Positions 62,312-64,000 of a stretch of DNA of 64,000 bases are shown here, piece by piece (the stretch's first letter is position 1; each line of letters opens with the position of its first letter). The DNA is taken from contig CAJJCX010000004.1 of the NCBI GenBank assembly GCA_905182815.1, forward strand, positions 558,001 to 622,000, written 5' to 3'. The position numbers and the translations under genes are program-made. The notes under the pieces were generated by a model. That model searched no databases. It saw only the letters and a list, made by a program, of their open reading frames with translations, and was not told where the DNA came from. Source of the DNA: an uncultured Candidatus Thioglobus sp. Lineage in GTDB: Bacteria > Pseudomonadota > Gammaproteobacteria > PS1 > Pseudothioglobaceae.

Positions 62312-63165
62312 ATATAGTTTTCTAGCCAGCTAAGAATTTTTTTAACTCCACTATTCGTCTGAGACGAGCTCAAAATATCTCCAAGAACGCCATGCTGTGA
62401 GGAGTCATCAGTATTTGTAAGTATTGGATTGTGAATAGAGACATTATTACCCATTTTAGAAATTATTTTACGTGTGGCTTTTGCTGATACGACCTGATCA
62501 TCATCTGAAAAATAAAATAATACTGGTTGTTTAATCTTAATATGCTTAACTTTATAGGCTGCAACAACTGAGTCCTTTACTGCAAATAATGCTTTTATAG
62601 GATAGCTTGTCGTCCAACATCTTGCATGATCTGCATTTCTTGGGACGAAGGAGTATTCTTTTCCAAAAATGAAGGGGATAAACCACTTAGCTCCAGGAAT
62701 TCTAAGAAGTTGTCCAAAAAAAGATTTTGGTCCAAAATTAGGGGATACATAAATAATTGCTAAAGCATTTTCTGTATATTGAAGATTGGCATGGATTAAT
62801 GAACAGCCTGTAGAACAACCAATTAAGATAAGGCTATCCCCAATTGCATTACCAATATCAATAGCTTCTTTTGTATCTATCATCCAATCATCAAAGGTAG
62901 CCTCAGCTAAGGCTTCACCATCTAGACCATGCCCTCTAAGCCTTGTAAAAAAAATATTCGCATTGAGCTCTTTGCCAAGCATTTCAATAACTGGATCAAG
63001 CTCTGCTCTGGTTGCTGAAAAGCCATGAATAAATATAAGACTAATTTTTGTCTTCACTTTATTTTGATTTGCCCAAATAATCTTTTTTTCAGTATCTGGA
63101 CGGATATTTAGAATCTCATTTTCACTATCTTCGATGAGCTTATCTAAAGAATTAATATTGATCAT
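62308..63165 (-). CDS. Alpha/beta hydrolase
   Basis: A 285-residue hydrolase with oxyanion HGFSATRAEL, nucleophile elbow LIGCSTGCSLI (G-x-S-x-G) and a likely acid in YFSDDDQVVSA, with the catalytic His in SSQHGVLGD. It resembles monoglyceride-lipase or esterase types. The substrate is unknown. Confidence 0.82.
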   Translation of the reverse strand: MININSLDKLIEDSENEILNIRPDTEKKIIWANQNKVKTKISLIFIHGFSATRAELDPVIEMLGKELNANIFFTRLRGHGLDGEALAEATFDDWMIDTKEAIDIGNAIGDSLILIGCSTGCSLIHANLQYTENALAIIYVSPNFGPKSFFGQLLRIPGAKWFIPFIFGKEYSFVPRNADHARCWTTSYPIKALFAVKDSVVAAYKVKHIKIKQPVLFYFSDDDQVVSAKATRKIISKMGNNVSIHNPILTNTDDSSQHGVLGDILSSSQTNSGVKKILSWLENYI

Positions 63166-63234
63166 TTACTTAACTTACTTTTTTAGATGGATGAATTATA
63201 TCTCGAAATATATAAAAATCTTGCAATTAATTTT

Positions 63235-63289
63235 GTATACATAAAGATTACTTTTATTAATACATAAAGTATACAAAAAGTGTATACTT
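63235..63289 (+). promoter_or_regulatory. Triple GTATAC operator region
   Basis: GTATAC occurs at 63235, 63269 and 63282. The last two belong to a perfect inverted repeat AAGTATAC/GTATACTT with a 7-bp spacer. The 10-mer ATACATAAAG is also repeated directly, 23 bp apart. The block is 32 bp before the start of a small protein gene and would be suited to autoregulation. Confidence 0.6.
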
Positions 63290-63320
63290 CATATTAGTTA
63301 GTAAATTAATAAATCTTTAG

Positions 63321-63623
63321 ATGGGTAAATACGTAACAAAAAATCAAAAAGAGGATGAAAAGAGAGTGGTTAGCGTAAGAATTCGCAGACCTATTTTTGA
63401 GGCGTTTAAAGGAGCTGCAACTGCTGCAGAACAGTTTGGATATAGCATGACTCTTTCAGGCGTATTTGAAACAGCTATGGAAGATGCAATTTCTGAGTTT
63501 AAAGATATTAGTGGTGTTGATTATCAAGATCTCACTTCATCAAAGCTAAGTAAGAAATGGGATAGCAAGTTCAAGGCTTCCTTAAAAAATTCTAAAGGAA
63601 AGCTCAAAAAGCGCGATAAGTAA
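63321..63623 (+). CDS. Small basic protein, possibly ribbon-helix-helix DNA-binding
   Basis: A 100-residue, strongly basic protein. KRVVSVRIRRPIFEAFKGAA could be an RHH beta-strand followed by helix A, and MTLSGVFETAMEDAI could be helix B. The tail after residue 70 is Lys-rich. An operator-like inverted repeat is directly upstream. The fold assignment is from pattern only. Confidence 0.5.
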   Translation: MGKYVTKNQKEDEKRVVSVRIRRPIFEAFKGAATAAEQFGYSMTLSGVFETAMEDAISEFKDISGVDYQDLTSSKLSKKWDSKFKASLKNSKGKLKKRDK

Positions 63624-63650
63624 ATTAACTTTAATAAGGAGTGATAGTCA

Positions 63651-63875
63651 ATGTCAAAAAATAGTGTGATTGATAAATTAAAAGATTTAAGAAAAGATTT
63701 AGATAAAGAATCTAAATTTCTTCAAGAACAAATGGAGCTTCCATTAAATGGAGATGAGGTGAAAAATTCTCGGTCAGATAATAATTCTATGCAGCTTAAT
63801 AAGGGAATTATGTTCTCTAAATGGGTCAGAAAATTAACGACACAATTTGAGTCGGTTGATCCATTTTATAAATAA
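63651..63875 (+). CDS. Small hypothetical protein
   Basis: A 74-residue protein, highly charged, with a likely N-terminal helix (VIDKLKDLRKDLDKESKFLQ) and an aromatic C-terminus. RBS AATAAGGAGTGATAGTC. It is 27 bp after the RHH-like gene and probably forms a two-gene unit with it. Function unknown. Confidence 0.5.
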   Translation: MSKNSVIDKLKDLRKDLDKESKFLQEQMELPLNGDEVKNSRSDNNSMQLNKGIMFSKWVRKLTTQFESVDPFYK

Positions 63876-63882
63876 ATTATAG

Positions 63883-64000
63883 TTACAAGTTAATTTGTTT
63901 CCTTGGCCAGTTCCAACTAATAAGTGTGCTGGCAACCCCAGACATGATTAACAAACCTCCCAATATCATTGAGGAAGTTAATTTTTCATCAAGAAGAACT
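63883..64000 (-). CDS. DMT/EamA transporter, C-terminal end (cut by window edge)
   Basis: About 39 C-terminal residues are visible. LLDEKLTSSMILGGLLIMSG is the usual end of the last EamA repeat (an acidic residue followed by a G-x-x-L-I-x-x-G helix). The rest lies beyond the window. Confidence 0.7.
   Translation of the reverse strand, partial: VLLDEKLTSSMILGGLLIMSGVASTLISWNWPRKQINL

Noticed and set aside
63237-63269. Short repeats as a CRISPR remnant
   Set aside because: Only two 10-bp direct copies and an inverted repeat occur, with no spacers or cas genes. An operator is the simpler reading.

Overview
The window is AT-rich, densely coded chromosomal DNA from a Gram-negative bacterium. LPS Kdo transferase (waaA), DksA, NfuA, HtpX, RimI, an Icd as long as the E. 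coli enzyme and a PrpBCD set point to the Gammaproteobacteria. Low GC, short spacers and many small catabolic and transport genes fit a streamlined marine lineage such as the SUP05/Thioglobus group. That last placement is inference from gene style, not from a marker phylogeny.

Region 1 (1-32.6 kb) is mostly housekeeping. It holds nadA (partial), aspS, a DUF502 protein, map and htpX; a run of poorly known small genes; tRNA-Pro, -Arg and -His; dnaQ, rpoZ, acs, a DMT exporter, a nitroreductase, hemB, thiC, waaA, obgE-proB-folK-panB-panC-nfuA, a deacetylase-fold gene, thiL, dksA, a HAD phosphatase, ilvA-rimI-icd, tRNA-Asn, a DUF4442 protein, a thiolase and an Ldh2-type dehydrogenase. Several of these genes, including thiC, proB, dnaQ and nfuA, carry single-base frameshifts that can be repaired on paper without meeting other stops. 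This looks more like sequence error than gene decay.

Region 2 (32.8-55.4 kb) is the centre of interest: a pyrimidine-base catabolic island of about 22 kb, all on the plus strand. Part A has a BMP-type nucleoside/base ABC importer, a CodA-like deaminase, an omega-amino-acid aminotransferase and a CoA-acylating (methyl)malonate-semialdehyde dehydrogenase. Part B has beta-ureidopropionase, a THI5/NMT1-type ABC importer, dihydropyrimidinase, dihydropyrimidine dehydrogenase (preT, preA) and a RutR-like regulator. Part C is prpB-prpC-prpD. Parts A and B are each preceded by copies of one 54-bp promoter/operator sequence (49/54 identical). preT is preceded by a perfect RutR-type palindrome. The deaminase has Cys where E. 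coli CodA has Asp314, the residue reported to discriminate against 5-methylcytosine. The whole island can therefore be read as a route 5-methylcytosine/thymine -> beta-aminoisobutyrate -> methylmalonate semialdehyde -> propionyl-CoA -> methylcitrate cycle -> pyruvate + succinate, with cytosine/uracil going to acetyl-CoA through beta-alanine.

Region 3 (55.5-64 kb) has a saccharopine-dehydrogenase-like protein and two DAO-family flavoprotein oxidases, an NTF2-like protein behind a Fur-box-like site, a MazG-like pyrophosphohydrolase, small envelope proteins, a PhyH-type dioxygenase, an alpha/beta hydrolase, and a possible self-regulated small DNA-binding protein gene behind a strong inverted repeat. 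No CRISPR array, transposase, integrase or phage gene was seen.
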